The notes beneath the pieces were generated by a model. That model was not told the origin of the DNA. It saw only the letters and a program-made list of their open reading frames with translations, and made no database searches. Position numbers and translations under genes: made by a program. A stretch of DNA of 64,000 nt from Zobellia nedashkovskayae (GTDB lineage Bacteria; Bacteroidota; Bacteroidia; Flavobacteriales; Flavobacteriaceae), in contig NZ_JADDXR010000002.1 of NCBI RefSeq assembly GCF_015330125.1, forward strand, positions 3,484,685 through 3,548,684. Reading direction: 5' to 3'. Shown one piece after another: positions 33,222 to 43,387 of the stretch. Positions within the stretch are counted from its first letter, which is position 1; each line of letters starts with the position of its first letter.

Positions 33222-35462
33222 ATGGTTTTGGGCATATTTAAAGGAAACATAGCAATAAACTTTAGAGAGCTTCTGCAATTTTTTAAGAGCGCTGATTTTT
33301 CTAAAGCTATAATGGTTGGCGTGGCGGTTACTGTTCCAATTCTGCTGGGAATATATTTTGACCAGTTAGAAATTGGTCTAGCCATATGTTTTGGGGCTTT
33401 TTGGAGTTCCCCCAGTGACGCGAGCGGTAGCTATAGGCATAAGAAAATCGGTATTCTCTTCTCCGCGGCTTTGGTTGTCATCGTAAGCTTTATTGGAGGT
33501 TATCTAGATTTGCCCATTTATATTTTGATACCCGTTTTAGGTTTATTGACCTTTTCCATAGCCTATATATCCGTATTTGGTTTTAGGGCTTCATTAATCA
33601 GTTTCTCCGGCTTATTGGCTTTGGTTTTAAGTTTTGCACATCAACTGCAGGAATTAGAAGTCTATCAATATGCTTTATTGGTTGGGTCTGGTGGCTTATG
33701 GTACCTGCTACTGGCCGTAGTTTGGCACAGTATAAATCCTACCGGAGAAATAGAAGAGACTTTTCAAGAGACCTATCTCTTAACTTCTAAATTTTTACAT
33801 ATTAGAGGGCAATTGATAGAGCCGGGTCTTGATAGACAAAAATTACTTTCGGAACTCCATAAGTTGCAAGAGCAACTTATGGAGAAGCATGAGAAGTTAA
33901 GGGAGACGCTTATCCTTTACCGTAGAAGTTCAGGACGCTCTATTTATCACAGTAAGAAATTATTGGTCTTGGCCCAGCTTGTAGAAATGCTTGAAATAGC
34001 TATAGCTAAACCTATTAATTACAGTAATATGGCTGTTGTTCTAGAAAAACATCCTCAGTTTGTAGAGCTATTTCAAAAGCTAATGTTTAAAGTGTCCAAA
34101 CAATTAGAAGAGATAGCTTATGCTGGTAAGAATAAGAGAAAATTACCTCAAAATGGAGAGTTGCAACAGGCTCTAAAAGGTATTGAGAGTGAGATAACCG
34201 TATTGAAAGCGAAACCGAATAATGAGAATTTGAGTGCATATTTAATGCTCCAAAATCTATACGAATACCAAGAGCAGCAAGTAGAACTACTAAAAAAGAT
34301 AAAGTGGTTATTGGATGATCCCAAGGAGGAAGAGTTAGAGTTTATTGATGACAAGTATGCGCGTAAATTTATAGCGCCACAAGATTACGACCCAAAGACG
34401 TTGGTGAGTAATTTTAGTTTTGAATCTCTTATTTTTAAGCATGCACTTCGTTTGGCGGTAACCGTAATGATCGGTTATGGCATAGGGACTATATTTGATT
34501 TTCAGAATCCGTATTGGATTTTATTGACCATCATTATCATCTTAAGACCTAGTTACGGACTTACCAAAACAAGATCAAAGGATAGGATTATAGGTACGCT
34601 TATTGGCGGCGCAATAGCCTTTATTATCGTTTCCCTGGTACAGAACACCTATTTATTTGCGGTATTGGGCATAGGCTCTCTAATCGTAGCCTTTTCTATG
34701 CTACAGCGAAATTACAAGACCGCGGCAACGTTCATTACTTTGAGTGTTATTTTTATTTATGGTATTCTCCGTCCTGATATTTTGACGGTTATACAGTTTA
34801 GAATTCTGGATACTGTAATTGGCGCAGGGTTATCATTTCTTGCTACTTTGGTGCTGTGGCCCGCATGGGGTTTTCTAAGTATGAATAACAACCTTAGGAA
34901 TTGCCTGATTGCCAATAAAAATTTCTTGAGAGAGATTGCAGCTTTTTATAGTTTGAATGAAAAAGAACCTACCCCCTTAAGATTAACTCGTAAGAAAGCT
35001 TTTCATGAGACCTCTAATTTAAGTGGTGCTTTTCAGCAAATGGTTCAAGAGCCAAAATCAAAACAAAAAAATGTAAATGAAGTATATGAGTTGGTAACGC
35101 TGAGTCATGCTTTTCTATCTTCCTTGGCGTCTTTAAGCTCGTATATTCAGAATCATTGTACCACAGAGGCTTCGGAAGGTTTCAAATCCGCCGTGGCGCA
35201 TATTCAAGAAAATTTGGAAAGAGCTATTGATATACTGGCACATGTGGATGCTAAAGATGATTTTTCACTTAAAATTCAAGAGCAATCTTTTGAGGACAAC
35301 CGCCAAAAGTTCAACACCATAGTATGGGATTTTGAAAATGCCTTAAAAGTAGGAGGTGAGCGTAATTTACAAGAGGCCCATTTAATTCTAGGGCAATTAC
35401 GTTGGCTCTTTTCCCTGAGCGGGAAAATATTGAGAATAGCTAAGAAAATAGAAACGGATTAG
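33222..35462 (+). CDS. YccS/FUSC-family inner-membrane protein
   Basis: 746 residues. Two membrane bundles (about 22-175 and 405-535), each with six short helices, separated by a cytoplasmic helical region (about 180-395) and followed by a helical tail. 'FFKSADFSKAIMVGVAVTVP', 'FGAFWSSPSDASGSYRHK' and 'NPYWILLTIIIILRPSYGLTKTRS' with 'GTLIGGAIAFIIV' are typical of the YccS/YhfK/FUSC aromatic-acid-efflux-like family. It is probably an exporter, substrate unknown. The promoter lies just upstream, so the leader is very short; a slightly later start cannot be excluded. Confidence 0.85.
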   Translation: MVLGIFKGNIAINFRELLQFFKSADFSKAIMVGVAVTVPILLGIYFDQLEIGLAICFGAFWSSPSDASGSYRHKKIGILFSAALVVIVSFIGGYLDLPIYILIPVLGLLTFSIAYISVFGFRASLISFSGLLALVLSFAHQLQELEVYQYALLVGSGGLWYLLLAVVWHSINPTGEIEETFQETYLLTSKFLHIRGQLIEPGLDRQKLLSELHKLQEQLMEKHEKLRETLILYRRSSGRSIYHSKKLLVLAQLVEMLEIAIAKPINYSNMAVVLEKHPQFVELFQKLMFKVSKQLEEIAYAGKNKRKLPQNGELQQALKGIESEITVLKAKPNNENLSAYLMLQNLYEYQEQQVELLKKIKWLLDDPKEEELEFIDDKYARKFIAPQDYDPKTLVSNFSFESLIFKHALRLAVTVMIGYGIGTIFDFQNPYWILLTIIIILRPSYGLTKTRSKDRIIGTLIGGAIAFIIVSLVQNTYLFAVLGIGSLIVAFSMLQRNYKTAATFITLSVIFIYGILRPDILTVIQFRILDTVIGAGLSFLATLVLWPAWGFLSMNNNLRNCLIANKNFLREIAAFYSLNEKEPTPLRLTRKKAFHETSNLSGAFQQMVQEPKSKQKNVNEVYELVTLSHAFLSSLASLSSYIQNHCTTEASEGFKSAVAHIQENLERAIDILAHVDAKDDFSLKIQEQSFEDNRQKFNTIVWDFENALKVGGERNLQEAHLILGQLRWLFSLSGKILRIAKKIETD

Positions 35463-35477
35463 TTTTCCAGTAGAGTA

Positions 35478-35873
35478 TTATAATGTTAGATTAAAGTATT
35501 CTGTCATAATTTGCCTGATAGCTGATTCGTTCAGCGGTTTATACATCATGGCATCAATCTGTTTGTATTGTTCCATTTTCTCTTTGTCGGAAGGAGCGAT
35601 AGAGGTAGTTAATATAATTACTCTGGTGTTGATTTTCAGGGACATATCTATCTCTTCATAGACATCCATAAATTCCCAAACATCCATAGTTGGCATATTA
35701 ATATCTACAAATATGAGTTCAGGAAACATTTTTAAATTTGAGAGGTGTTCAAGAGCAGATTTCCCCTTGGTAAAGGAAAGAATATTTGCCGCACAGTTTA
35801 CACGTTTTAAGTAGGTCTCGTGAATGTAATTTGTAGTGGTGTTGTCATCTACAAGTACAATAGAATTAATCAT
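35478..35873 (-). CDS. Single-domain CheY-like response regulator
   Basis: 131 residues with only a receiver domain. Acidic pair D9/D10 ('VLVDDNTT'), phospho-acceptor D57 ('IFVDINMPTMDVWEFM'), the Thr/Ser switch ('ILTTSI') and Lys in 'MMYKPLN'. The pattern, with 'NTTTNYIHETYLKR', is the stand-alone receiver type common in Flavobacteriia. It has no output domain, so it must act through protein partners. It is about 270 bases upstream in coordinate terms of the NarL regulator gene, but separate. Confidence 0.9.
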   Translation of the reverse strand: MINSIVLVDDNTTTNYIHETYLKRVNCAANILSFTKGKSALEHLSNLKMFPELIFVDINMPTMDVWEFMDVYEEIDMSLKINTRVIILTTSIAPSDKEKMEQYKQIDAMMYKPLNESAIRQIMTEYFNLTL

Positions 35874-36146
35874 AGTACGGGGATTATAGATTTATTAAGT
35901 ATAAATTGTTATTTGCTTTATTAACCATGTTTCATACTATAATCTTTCTTTAGTCAGTTTTCCCATTATATTTTAAATTTTAGGAAAAACCATTGCGAAT
36001 ATGCAAAATTTTAAGCAAATTGTCAACTATAGGGGTCATTTAAGCTTCTCATTTTGATATATAAAAAGCTAAATATGCTTTGTTATCATTGATGTTTTCT
36101 TGGTCTTTGTCATGGTTTGTATTGTTTTATTTTAGATTTAATTATT

Positions 36147-36782
36147 TTAAATTAATTTTCGCTCTACGGCAACTTTTATAAGCGATGCCGCATTAGAAAC
36201 TTCAAGTTTTTGCATGAGATTGCGTCTGTGCGTTTCCACGGTAAGCGGACTTATAAACAACTCCTCCCCAATGGTATTTGTGGTTTTTCCTTCGGCAATT
36301 AAAGTGAGCACATGCTTTTCTCTTCGGGTAAGTTTTGGCAAGTCCGTTCTTTCTTGTGTAACGGAATCCGCAAGAATTTTTTGTACCTCACTACCAAAAT
36401 AGAAATTACCTTGGTGTACTTGGCTAATGGCATTCACCAATTCATCTGCCGTAGCGTTTTTTAGTAAATAACCCTTTACGCCGTTCTTAATCATTTGGTT
36501 AATGATACTGGGCTCACTATAGGTGCTAAGGCCAATAATACCAACATTAGCTCTTATGTTCAGTATCTTAGTAACCATTTCAACACCATTAATATCGGGT
36601 AGGTTTACATCCAGCAAAATAACATCGGCAGTATCTTTTTCTAAATAAGAAAGGGTGTCCGTTCCGTTCACAAAATGCGTTTTTACGGTAACACGCTCAT
36701 CATCACTTAATAATGTTTTAAGCCCTTCAATCACCATAGGGTGATCATCAACTATTAAAATATGTATAGGTTTATGCTGCAT
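36147..36782 (-). CDS. NarL/LuxR-family DNA-binding response regulator
   Basis: 211 residues. Receiver domain with D12/D13, phospho-acceptor D58 ('VILLDVNLPDINGVEM') and Lys in 'GYLLKNA', then a LuxR-type HTH (about 150-205, 'LTRREKHVLTLIAEGKTTNTI', 'SPLTVETHRRNLMQKL'). It is encoded directly after the TPR histidine kinase, overlapping it by 11 bases, and is its likely partner. It should bind a palindrome; the TACTGG-N4-CCAGTA element upstream of the kinase gene is a candidate. Confidence 0.92.
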   Translation of the reverse strand: MQHKPIHILIVDDHPMVIEGLKTLLSDDERVTVKTHFVNGTDTLSYLEKDTADVILLDVNLPDINGVEMVTKILNIRANVGIIGLSTYSEPSIINQMIKNGVKGYLLKNATADELVNAISQVHQGNFYFGSEVQKILADSVTQERTDLPKLTRREKHVLTLIAEGKTTNTIGEELFISPLTVETHRRNLMQKLEVSNAASLIKVAVERKLI

Positions 36783-38775
36783 CTACATTGATTTGGACGT
36801 TAACTGTAGTTCCTTCATTTTCTTCTGAGTGAAATTCTAAATCGCCTTTTAAGTAGGCTACTCTTGTTCTAAGGTTAGAGAGCCCCATACCACCATCTTT
36901 AGTTACTATGTTTTCTTTATTAAAGCCAACACCATTATCCTCTACGGTAATATCAACTTTATTGCCATCTCTCATATATTGTACTAAAACATCAGAAGCA
37001 TGGGCATGCTTTATGGCGTTGTTAATCAACTCTTGAATTACACGGTACATGGTAACTTGTTCGTTTAATCCTATACCTTTTTCAGTACCGTAAAATTGTA
37101 AAGTTACTTTTGTATCATTACCGGTCATGCTGCTGCAATAATCTTTAAGTGCCGCTTTAAGTCCAAATTTGACCAAAGTTTCCGGCATCATATTACGGGC
37201 AATAGAGCGCAACTCCGTTAGGGAGTCATCAAGATCTTTCATTACCTTTTTTAGTTGAGTCTTAGGGTATTCCTTTGGTTCGTCCTTATCTAGTTTGGAC
37301 AAATTCATGCTAATACCAGATAATCTTCCGCCTAAGCCATCATGTAAGTCAATAGCTAGCCTTTTTCGTTCTTTTTCCTGACCTTCTATCATGGCAGAAA
37401 ACACTTCGTTTTCTTGCTTTTGCTTTAGAAGAGCGACTTCTTTTTCTTGTTCACGTTCTTTTTTTCTTGCTCTTCTAAGTTTATCGTTATAGGCGTAGAA
37501 ACCTAAAAAAAGCAACAACGCTAGTATACTGGCAGTAGCACCTAATAAGTAGGTTTGGGACTTTTTTACCTGTAAAGCTAATGCAGCTTCACTTTTTTCA
37601 TTTTTAAGAGCAAGAATTTCTTTCTCTTTTGTGGCGGTTTTATATTGTACTTCCAATAACTGCATGTCATTTCCCAGTTCTCCAACCCTGATACTATCTA
37701 CTGCTATTACATAATCCTTTAAGTAATTATAAGCTGATTGATAATTGTTAAGTGCAGCTTCATATTTAGCTAAACTAAAGTAAGAGCCAGTTTTGTCACT
37801 AAACGAATGTTTATTGTCACTAAAGTTAATATACTTTAAAGTGTATTCTTTGGCCTTTTTAAAATCCCCCATTTTATTATAAGTTGAGGCATACCTCTGA
37901 TAGAGCAGTTTTAAATAAAAGCTTGATGTGTTCTCTTCGTAGAATTCATAAGATTTGTTTAAGGCATCTATAGCTTTTTTATACTCTCCAGACTTACCAT
38001 AGTAAAGACCAAGTTCTGCATAATAAGAACCTTTGTAGAAAGAATTGGGTATTAGGTCTAGATTTACTTTTGCAATATCCAATACAGATTTCATACGTTT
38101 TAATGAGTCCATACTTGATAAAGCGGATGTAAATGCTAAGCTATGATATAGCATATCTTCTGGAGTGCCAACTTCTTCGTATTGTTTTTGACTTATTAAA
38201 AACATTTCATAAGCCCTCTTATAAAGCATAATAGTCCCATACTTAATTGCAAGGCTTGTATTGGCGTTGGCTACAAACATTTTATCGCCCATTTTCTGTG
38301 CGTAGGGAATGGTTTCCGCAATAAGTTCAATTTCCTTTTCTACATTACCCTCGTAACCATAGGCTACACCTATATTGTATTTGCCACGCAACCATATTTT
38401 CATATTGCTGGCAGAAGAGTCTTTTGCAATAAGTTTATCGGCAAAATTGTTTCCTATCGTAAAATATTCTTTTGCACTCTCAGCATCAAAATAGTCTAAG
38501 TAACAGCCGGCTACATTAATATTGGCATCTGCCATACCTCTTAGATATTTAATTCTTTTCGCAAGCGCAATGGCGGCAAACCCTTTTTCAAAAGCTTTTA
38601 AGGAGTCTATGCCACCGTAGGACCGTGCCAACTCGCTAAGAATATTCACCCGGGTGGTATCTTGCCCTACTAATTTTAAAGCATTTTCTAGACTATCTAT
38701 TCGCTCTTCTCGTCCCGTTTGGGCAGAACCGGTAAAGGATAGTAAAAGAATAAAAACAAATACTAGAGCGCGCAT
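36772..38775 (-). CDS. TPR-domain sensor histidine kinase (HisKA_3)
   Basis: 667 residues. Signal peptide (about 1-19), a large periplasmic TPR region (about 35-385; 'YYGKSGEYKKAIDALNKSYEFY'), one membrane helix (about 405-428), a coiled coil, then HisKA_3 with the phospho-acceptor H478 ('LAIDLHDGLGGRLSGI') and a HATPase ('INNAIKHAHASDVLVQ', 'VEDNGVGFN', 'GGMGLSNLRTRV'). This is the NarX-like kinase class that pairs with NarL regulators. It is cotranscribed with the regulator gene downstream. Its upstream region is shared with the divergent protease operon. Signal unknown. Confidence 0.93.
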   Translation of the reverse strand: MRALVFVFILLLSFTGSAQTGREERIDSLENALKLVGQDTTRVNILSELARSYGGIDSLKAFEKGFAAIALAKRIKYLRGMADANINVAGCYLDYFDAESAKEYFTIGNNFADKLIAKDSSASNMKIWLRGKYNIGVAYGYEGNVEKEIELIAETIPYAQKMGDKMFVANANTSLAIKYGTIMLYKRAYEMFLISQKQYEEVGTPEDMLYHSLAFTSALSSMDSLKRMKSVLDIAKVNLDLIPNSFYKGSYYAELGLYYGKSGEYKKAIDALNKSYEFYEENTSSFYLKLLYQRYASTYNKMGDFKKAKEYTLKYINFSDNKHSFSDKTGSYFSLAKYEAALNNYQSAYNYLKDYVIAVDSIRVGELGNDMQLLEVQYKTATKEKEILALKNEKSEAALALQVKKSQTYLLGATASILALLLFLGFYAYNDKLRRARKKEREQEKEVALLKQKQENEVFSAMIEGQEKERKRLAIDLHDGLGGRLSGISMNLSKLDKDEPKEYPKTQLKKVMKDLDDSLTELRSIARNMMPETLVKFGLKAALKDYCSSMTGNDTKVTLQFYGTEKGIGLNEQVTMYRVIQELINNAIKHAHASDVLVQYMRDGNKVDITVEDNGVGFNKENIVTKDGGMGLSNLRTRVAYLKGDLEFHSEENEGTTVNVQINVDAA

Positions 38776-38852
38776 TTTGGTATAGAAGTTTTTGTTTGTT
38801 TACAGCCAAGATACTACAACTACGCGGCACTATAAACACCCTATAATCAATA

Positions 38853-38919
38853 TACTGGAAAACCAGTAGAAAAATATACAAACAACATGGTATTTCAGAA
38901 ACAAGCATTTAAAAATACC
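38853..38919. promoter_or_regulatory. Conserved regulatory element, copy 1 (palindrome and downstream stem)
   Basis: Palindrome TACTGG-AAAA-CCAGTA (38853-38868), followed by GAAAAATATACAAACAACA, then GGTATTT...AAATACC (38889-38895 with 38913-38919), ending in TACCTTGC. The same arrangement recurs at 44314-44380. It lies between the kinase gene (minus) and the protease operon (plus). The conserved end may be a -7 box (TACCTTGC), with the palindrome about 55 bases ahead of it, where an activator would bind. Confidence 0.65.
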
Positions 38920-39019
38920 TTGCCATCAGCAAATTATACGAAGTATTTAATAACCATCAAGCTGATTAATTATAGCAGTATTACCGAAAAAACCACTAAA
39001 AATAAACACATACTTAAAG

Positions 39020-39442
39020 ATGAAACGAACACTCTTGTTTTATGGTTTACTCTTCTTAACCTTATTAGGTTGTAAATCTCAGCAATACACTTCTGATGAA
39101 TTACCTGACAAACAATTGGTTTTTGGGTATGGAGGCGGTATGGCCGGAACAGTAGATAGGTATATACTTCTAGAAAACGGACAGTTATTTCATACGAATT
39201 CGCTAACCCAACAAACAGAGGAATTAGCCCCGCTATCAAAAAAGGAGGCCAATGCCTGCTTTTTAAAGTTAGAAGAATTAGCACTGTCCGAAACCGATTT
39301 TGACCACCCTGGCAGTCGCTATTATTTCTTGGAAGAAGTAAATCAAAATATAAAACACAAAGTCGTTTGGGGATCCAATGATCATAAACCTGCTAAGGCC
39401 TATTTAGAATTTTATAATGAGATGAAGAACCACATTAAATAA
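39020..39442 (+). CDS. Small lipoprotein of unknown function
   Basis: 140 residues with lipobox 'LTLLGC' (Cys about 18). The mature part is a single small domain: 'VFGYGGGMAGTVDRYILLENGQ', 'LSKKEANACFLKLEELALSETDF', 'YFLEEVNQNIKHKVVWG'. It resembles uncharacterised Bacteroidota lipoproteins with an FG.GGG motif. It is the first gene of the operon, 6 bases before the M4 metalloprotease. The pairing hints at a chaperone- or inhibitor-like role for the protease, but this is inference only. Confidence 0.75.
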   Translation: MKRTLLFYGLLFLTLLGCKSQQYTSDELPDKQLVFGYGGGMAGTVDRYILLENGQLFHTNSLTQQTEELAPLSKKEANACFLKLEELALSETDFDHPGSRYYFLEEVNQNIKHKVVWGSNDHKPAKAYLEFYNEMKNHIK

Positions 39443-39448
39443 CCAGCT

Positions 39449-42400
39449 ATGAGAAGCACACTATATATAACCACCTTTATTTTCACCTTATTTATAACGG
39501 CATCGATAAACGCACAAGATACTTTTGATGATAAAAGACATCAAAAAGGAACAAGTGCCAAGAACCGAACGGTAAAAAAAATAAACATACCTAAGATGGC
39601 TACGGCCAAAAAGAGGTCTAGCATAACTGGCCGCACTAATTTTCAAATGCCCTCGGTTTTTAACGTGGGTTCAGGTAATCATAAATATGAACATACGGTT
39701 ACTGGCAAATCTGAAATCGGAACGCCTCTATTCATTAAGAGCAAGGCAAATAAAGAAGTAGCCTCTGTGGTAGCTAAGCAATCATCTGAGGATGTGGTAA
39801 AAGGCTATTTGGCAGATGTAAAGGACCTTATTAAAATTAAGGACCCTGAAACTGAGTTTGCTGAGATATCTAATAAAATCGATGTTTTAGGGCAGAGGCA
39901 TATTAAAATGCAACAGGTTTTTCAAGGCATAAAAGTATATGGTAGTGAGGTAATTCTACATTTAGATAAAAGCAATAAAGTAAATGCGCTAAACGGAAGA
40001 AATAAACCTACGCCTAAAATAGAAAGCACCACTCCAAAGCTAACGGTACAAGACGCATTACAAGTTGTAGAAAGAGATTTAGGTGTATCACTTTCTGAAG
40101 GACCTGTACATAATATTATGCCAATATTGGATTCAAAATACGAAGAAGAACTATTGATTTTTCCATTTGAAGGCGAGAATATTCTAACTAGACATTTAAC
40201 GGTACACCCGAATATAAAAGATAGGTGGGAGTATTTTGTTGATGCACAATCCGGCCGTATTCTAGAAAAGCGCTACCATACCTGTAGTTTTTACTATAAG
40301 TACGAGGATGAAAAAACAAACCATAACCATGCTGCATTGGTAGCACCACCAACAACCGGTTCGGGAACTGATTTGAACGGGGTAAACAGACAGTTGAAAA
40401 CACATGGTGAAGATGGTGTAAACTACATGATCAACACTTCTGAATCTATGTTCAATGCTAGTCAATCAAAACTGCCAGATAATCCTGTTGGGGCCATAGT
40501 GACACTTGATTTGAAAAATAAACCACCGGAAGAAGGAGCAAAACTTTATCATGTAACAACTACAGGAAGCACTTGGAATGACCCTATAGCGGTATCTGCG
40601 CATTATAATTCTGAGGTGGCCTATAATTTTTTTAAAAATACGTTTAACAGAAATTCTATTAATGGACAAGGAGGTACGATAATTTCGGTAATAAATGTAT
40701 CTGATGAAAATGAAGAAGGATTTGACAATGCCTTTTGGAACGGAAAAGCCATGTTTTATGGCAATGGTAAAAATGCGTTTAGCCCTTTTGCAGGAGCCTT
40801 GGATGTTGGTGGTCATGAAATGTCTCACGGTGTCATTGAGGCTACCGCAAACCTAGAGTATAAGAATCAGTCAGGCGCGATCAATGAATCTTTTGCAGAT
40901 ATTTTCGGCGCTATGATTGACAGAGAAGATTGGTTGATAGGCGAAGATGTAGTCAATACTCAGTATTTTGTTTCTGGAGCCATGCGGGATATGCAAGACC
41001 CCAATAATGGGGTCAATCAAGGAGAAAGAGGATGGCAGCCTAAAGATATGACGGAGTTCTATTCCGGGTCTGAAGACAATGGTGGGGTTCACAGAAATAG
41101 CGGTATTGTAAATAGAGCCTATTATTTGATTGCTACCGATATAGGAAAGGAGAAAGCAGAGCAAATATACTACCGTGCTTTAGAAACGTATTTAACGGTG
41201 TCTTCTCAGTTTATAGATTTAAGAATTGCTATCATTCAATCCGCTACTGACCTGCATGGCGAGAATTCACAAGAAGTACAGTCCACTAAGACGGCATTTG
41301 ATACGGTAGGAATTACTGAGGGTGAAGCTACTGATACCGATAATGATATCCCAACTGTTGAAGGTGATGAGTTTATATTAAGTTTAGATATTAGAGATAC
41401 TGACCCTTATACTTTATATGCTTCTGATACCGAGGTTACAAAGTATTATCAACTAACGACTACTGGCGTTTTTAGAAAACCTAATGTTGCAGACGATGGT
41501 AGTTTTGCCATCTATGTGACGGATGAGAACAAAGTCAATATGCTGTCTTTAGATTTAAATGCACCGCAGGAAGAGGTTGTTTCTGATGAATCGCTTTGGG
41601 GTGGGGTGGCACTCTCAAAAGATGGCACTAAACTAGCTATGATTTTTAATGATGAGTCTAATGTTATTTACATATCAGATTTGGTAAGTGGTGAATTCAA
41701 GGAGTTTGAATTGTACAACCCCACATCTGCCGATGGCGTAACTACAGGTGAAGTATTATATCCTGATGCTTTAGAGTGGGATTACTCAGGTGAGTATTTA
41801 GTATATGATGCCTTAAACCGGTTGAATAATGCTAATGGTGAAGATATAGAGTATTGGGATGTTGGTGCGCTACATGTATGGGATAATAGCTCTAACACAT
41901 TTGGTAGTGGAGCTATTCAAAAAATATTCTCCAACTTACCCGAAGGTGTAAATATCGGTAATCCTTCCTTCTCAAAAACCTCTGGTAACATTCTGGCTTT
42001 TGATTATTTCGATACTCTTGAAAATACGTATAAGGTAATCACTGCAAATATTGAAACAGGCACTTCGCAAGTTGTATATGAGAACAATAAATTAGGTTTT
42101 CCCAATTATTCTAAAACCGATGACAAGATTATATTCGACACCTATAATGGTAGCGATGAAAATATCATGTCCATTGATATGGCAACCGATAAAATGACGC
42201 CTACAGGTAACTTGGTTGAATTGATTCCCAACGGTAAATGGGGTGTTTGGTATACGGTTGGTTCTAGAAGTACGCTAAGTAGCGAAAAGGAGATAACCGA
42301 TTTTAGATTTAATGTTACCGCACCATCTGTAATTGGGGCTATCAACGGAAATAACATTACCATAGAGCTACCGAATAACATCAACCCTCAAAGTTTAGTG

Positions 42401-43387
42401 GCCACATTTGCCCATTCCGGTAGGGCAACGGTTACCGTTGCGGGAGTTACCCAACAAAGTGGGGTAACCATAAATGATTTTACTAACCCTCTTATTTATA
42501 CGGTTACTGCGGAAGACGGGTCTACAAAAGATTTTACGGTAAGTCTAGGGGAGAGTACTTCTATTGACCCTAATGACACAGATAATGATGGCGTTGTTAA
42601 TGAAGATGATCTATGCCCTAATACACCATTTGGTGCTATAGTAGATGTTACAGGTTGTGAAATATTCTCACTACCTAGCAATAACTTCACGGTTTCTACC
42701 AAAGGCGAATCTTGTGTAGGCAGTACTAACGGTAGTATCACTATCAATGCAAACGCTGACTATGACTATACAGCAACATTGACCGGAAACGGAGTAAGTA
42801 AAACCAATAACTTCACAAACTCTGTTTCTTTTGCTGATTTAGAAAGTGGGTCTTATACGGTGTGTATGACCGTTAACGGAGAGGCCGGGTATAAGAACTG
42901 TTATGATGTTAATGTATCTGCATCAGAGGCACTTACGGTAACATCAAAAGTGAATTTAACTGCAAAATCGGTAACACTCAATTTATCTGGAGCGGAGGAA
43001 TATACCATCTCACTTAATGAGGAAACGATAGTTACTGCAGCCTCTGAGGTGACCATACCTGTCTACGCATCTACCGCAAAACTCACCATTAAAACAGATA
43101 AGGATTGTCAAGGGGTGTATGAAGAAGAACTTGATTTTGAAGAACAAGTTATCATCTATCCTAACCCTGTTGAAAATGGTGAAATTTCAGTGGTATTAGG
43201 CAAGACTTCAGAACAGGAAGTGCCCATTCAACTGCATACTTTTGATGGTAAAATGGTAATACAAGAGGTCATAGAACCCAATACGAGCACCATTATAATT
43301 GATGCAAACAGTCTGACAGCAGGGGTTTATGTATTGTCAGTTCAAATAAACGGAGATACAAGAACATTTAAAATCATAAAACAATGA
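39449..43387 (+). CDS. Secreted M4 (thermolysin-like) metalloprotease with T9SS sorting domain
   Basis: 1312 residues. Signal peptide (about 1-22), FTP/PepSY propeptide (about 80-280), and an M4 peptidase domain (about 310-630) with HEMSH (H456, E457, H460), third zinc ligand E480 ('INESFADIF'; same 20-residue spacing as thermolysin) and active-site H548 ('GGVHRNSGIVNRAYYLI'). Then a TolB-like beta-propeller (about 650-930), a cohesion-like domain, a thrombospondin-3 Ca segment ('DTDNDGVVNEDDLCPNTP', about 1045-1065), a domain shared with the adhesin ('NNFTVSTKGESCVGSTNGSI'), and a type A T9SS sorting domain ending 'AGVYVLSVQINGDTRTFKIIKQ'. It is exported by the Sec and type IX systems. The next lipoprotein gene overlaps its stop (ATGA). 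Confidence 0.92.
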   Translation: MRSTLYITTFIFTLFITASINAQDTFDDKRHQKGTSAKNRTVKKINIPKMATAKKRSSITGRTNFQMPSVFNVGSGNHKYEHTVTGKSEIGTPLFIKSKANKEVASVVAKQSSEDVVKGYLADVKDLIKIKDPETEFAEISNKIDVLGQRHIKMQQVFQGIKVYGSEVILHLDKSNKVNALNGRNKPTPKIESTTPKLTVQDALQVVERDLGVSLSEGPVHNIMPILDSKYEEELLIFPFEGENILTRHLTVHPNIKDRWEYFVDAQSGRILEKRYHTCSFYYKYEDEKTNHNHAALVAPPTTGSGTDLNGVNRQLKTHGEDGVNYMINTSESMFNASQSKLPDNPVGAIVTLDLKNKPPEEGAKLYHVTTTGSTWNDPIAVSAHYNSEVAYNFFKNTFNRNSINGQGGTIISVINVSDENEEGFDNAFWNGKAMFYGNGKNAFSPFAGALDVGGHEMSHGVIEATANLEYKNQSGAINESFADIFGAMIDREDWLIGEDVVNTQYFVSGAMRDMQDPNNGVNQGERGWQPKDMTEFYSGSEDNGGVHRNSGIVNRAYYLIATDIGKEKAEQIYYRALETYLTVSSQFIDLRIAIIQSATDLHGENSQEVQSTKTAFDTVGITEGEATDTDNDIPTVEGDEFILSLDIRDTDPYTLYASDTEVTKYYQLTTTGVFRKPNVADDGSFAIYVTDENKVNMLSLDLNAPQEEVVSDESLWGGVALSKDGTKLAMIFNDESNVIYISDLVSGEFKEFELYNPTSADGVTTGEVLYPDALEWDYSGEYLVYDALNRLNNANGEDIEYWDVGALHVWDNSSNTFGSGAIQKIFSNLPEGVNIGNPSFSKTSGNILAFDYFDTLENTYKVITANIETGTSQVVYENNKLGFPNYSKTDDKIIFDTYNGSDENIMSIDMATDKMTPTGNLVELIPNGKWGVWYTVGSRSTLSSEKEITDFRFNVTAPSVIGAINGNNITIELPNNINPQSLVATFAHSGRATVTVAGVTQQSGVTINDFTNPLIYTVTAEDGSTKDFTVSLGESTSIDPNDTDNDGVVNEDDLCPNTPFGAIVDVTGCEIFSLPSNNFTVSTKGESCVGSTNGSITINANADYDYTATLTGNGVSKTNNFTNSVSFADLESGSYTVCMTVNGEAGYKNCYDVNVSASEALTVTSKVNLTAKSVTLNLSGAEEYTISLNEETIVTAASEVTIPVYASTAKLTIKTDKDCQGVYEEELDFEEQVIIYPNPVENGEISVVLGKTSEQEVPIQLHTFDGKMVIQEVIEPNTSTIIIDANSLTAGVYVLSVQINGDTRTFKIIKQ

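Noticed and set aside
35461..35485. Third copy of the CCAGTA element after the FUSC gene
   Set aside because: Only a CCAGTAGA half-site is present; the TACTGG arm and the downstream tract are missing.
38887..39075. 62-codon ORF inside and after regulatory element copy 1
   Set aside because: It overlaps the start of the lipoprotein gene, and its conserved beginning is better explained by the duplicated DNA element.
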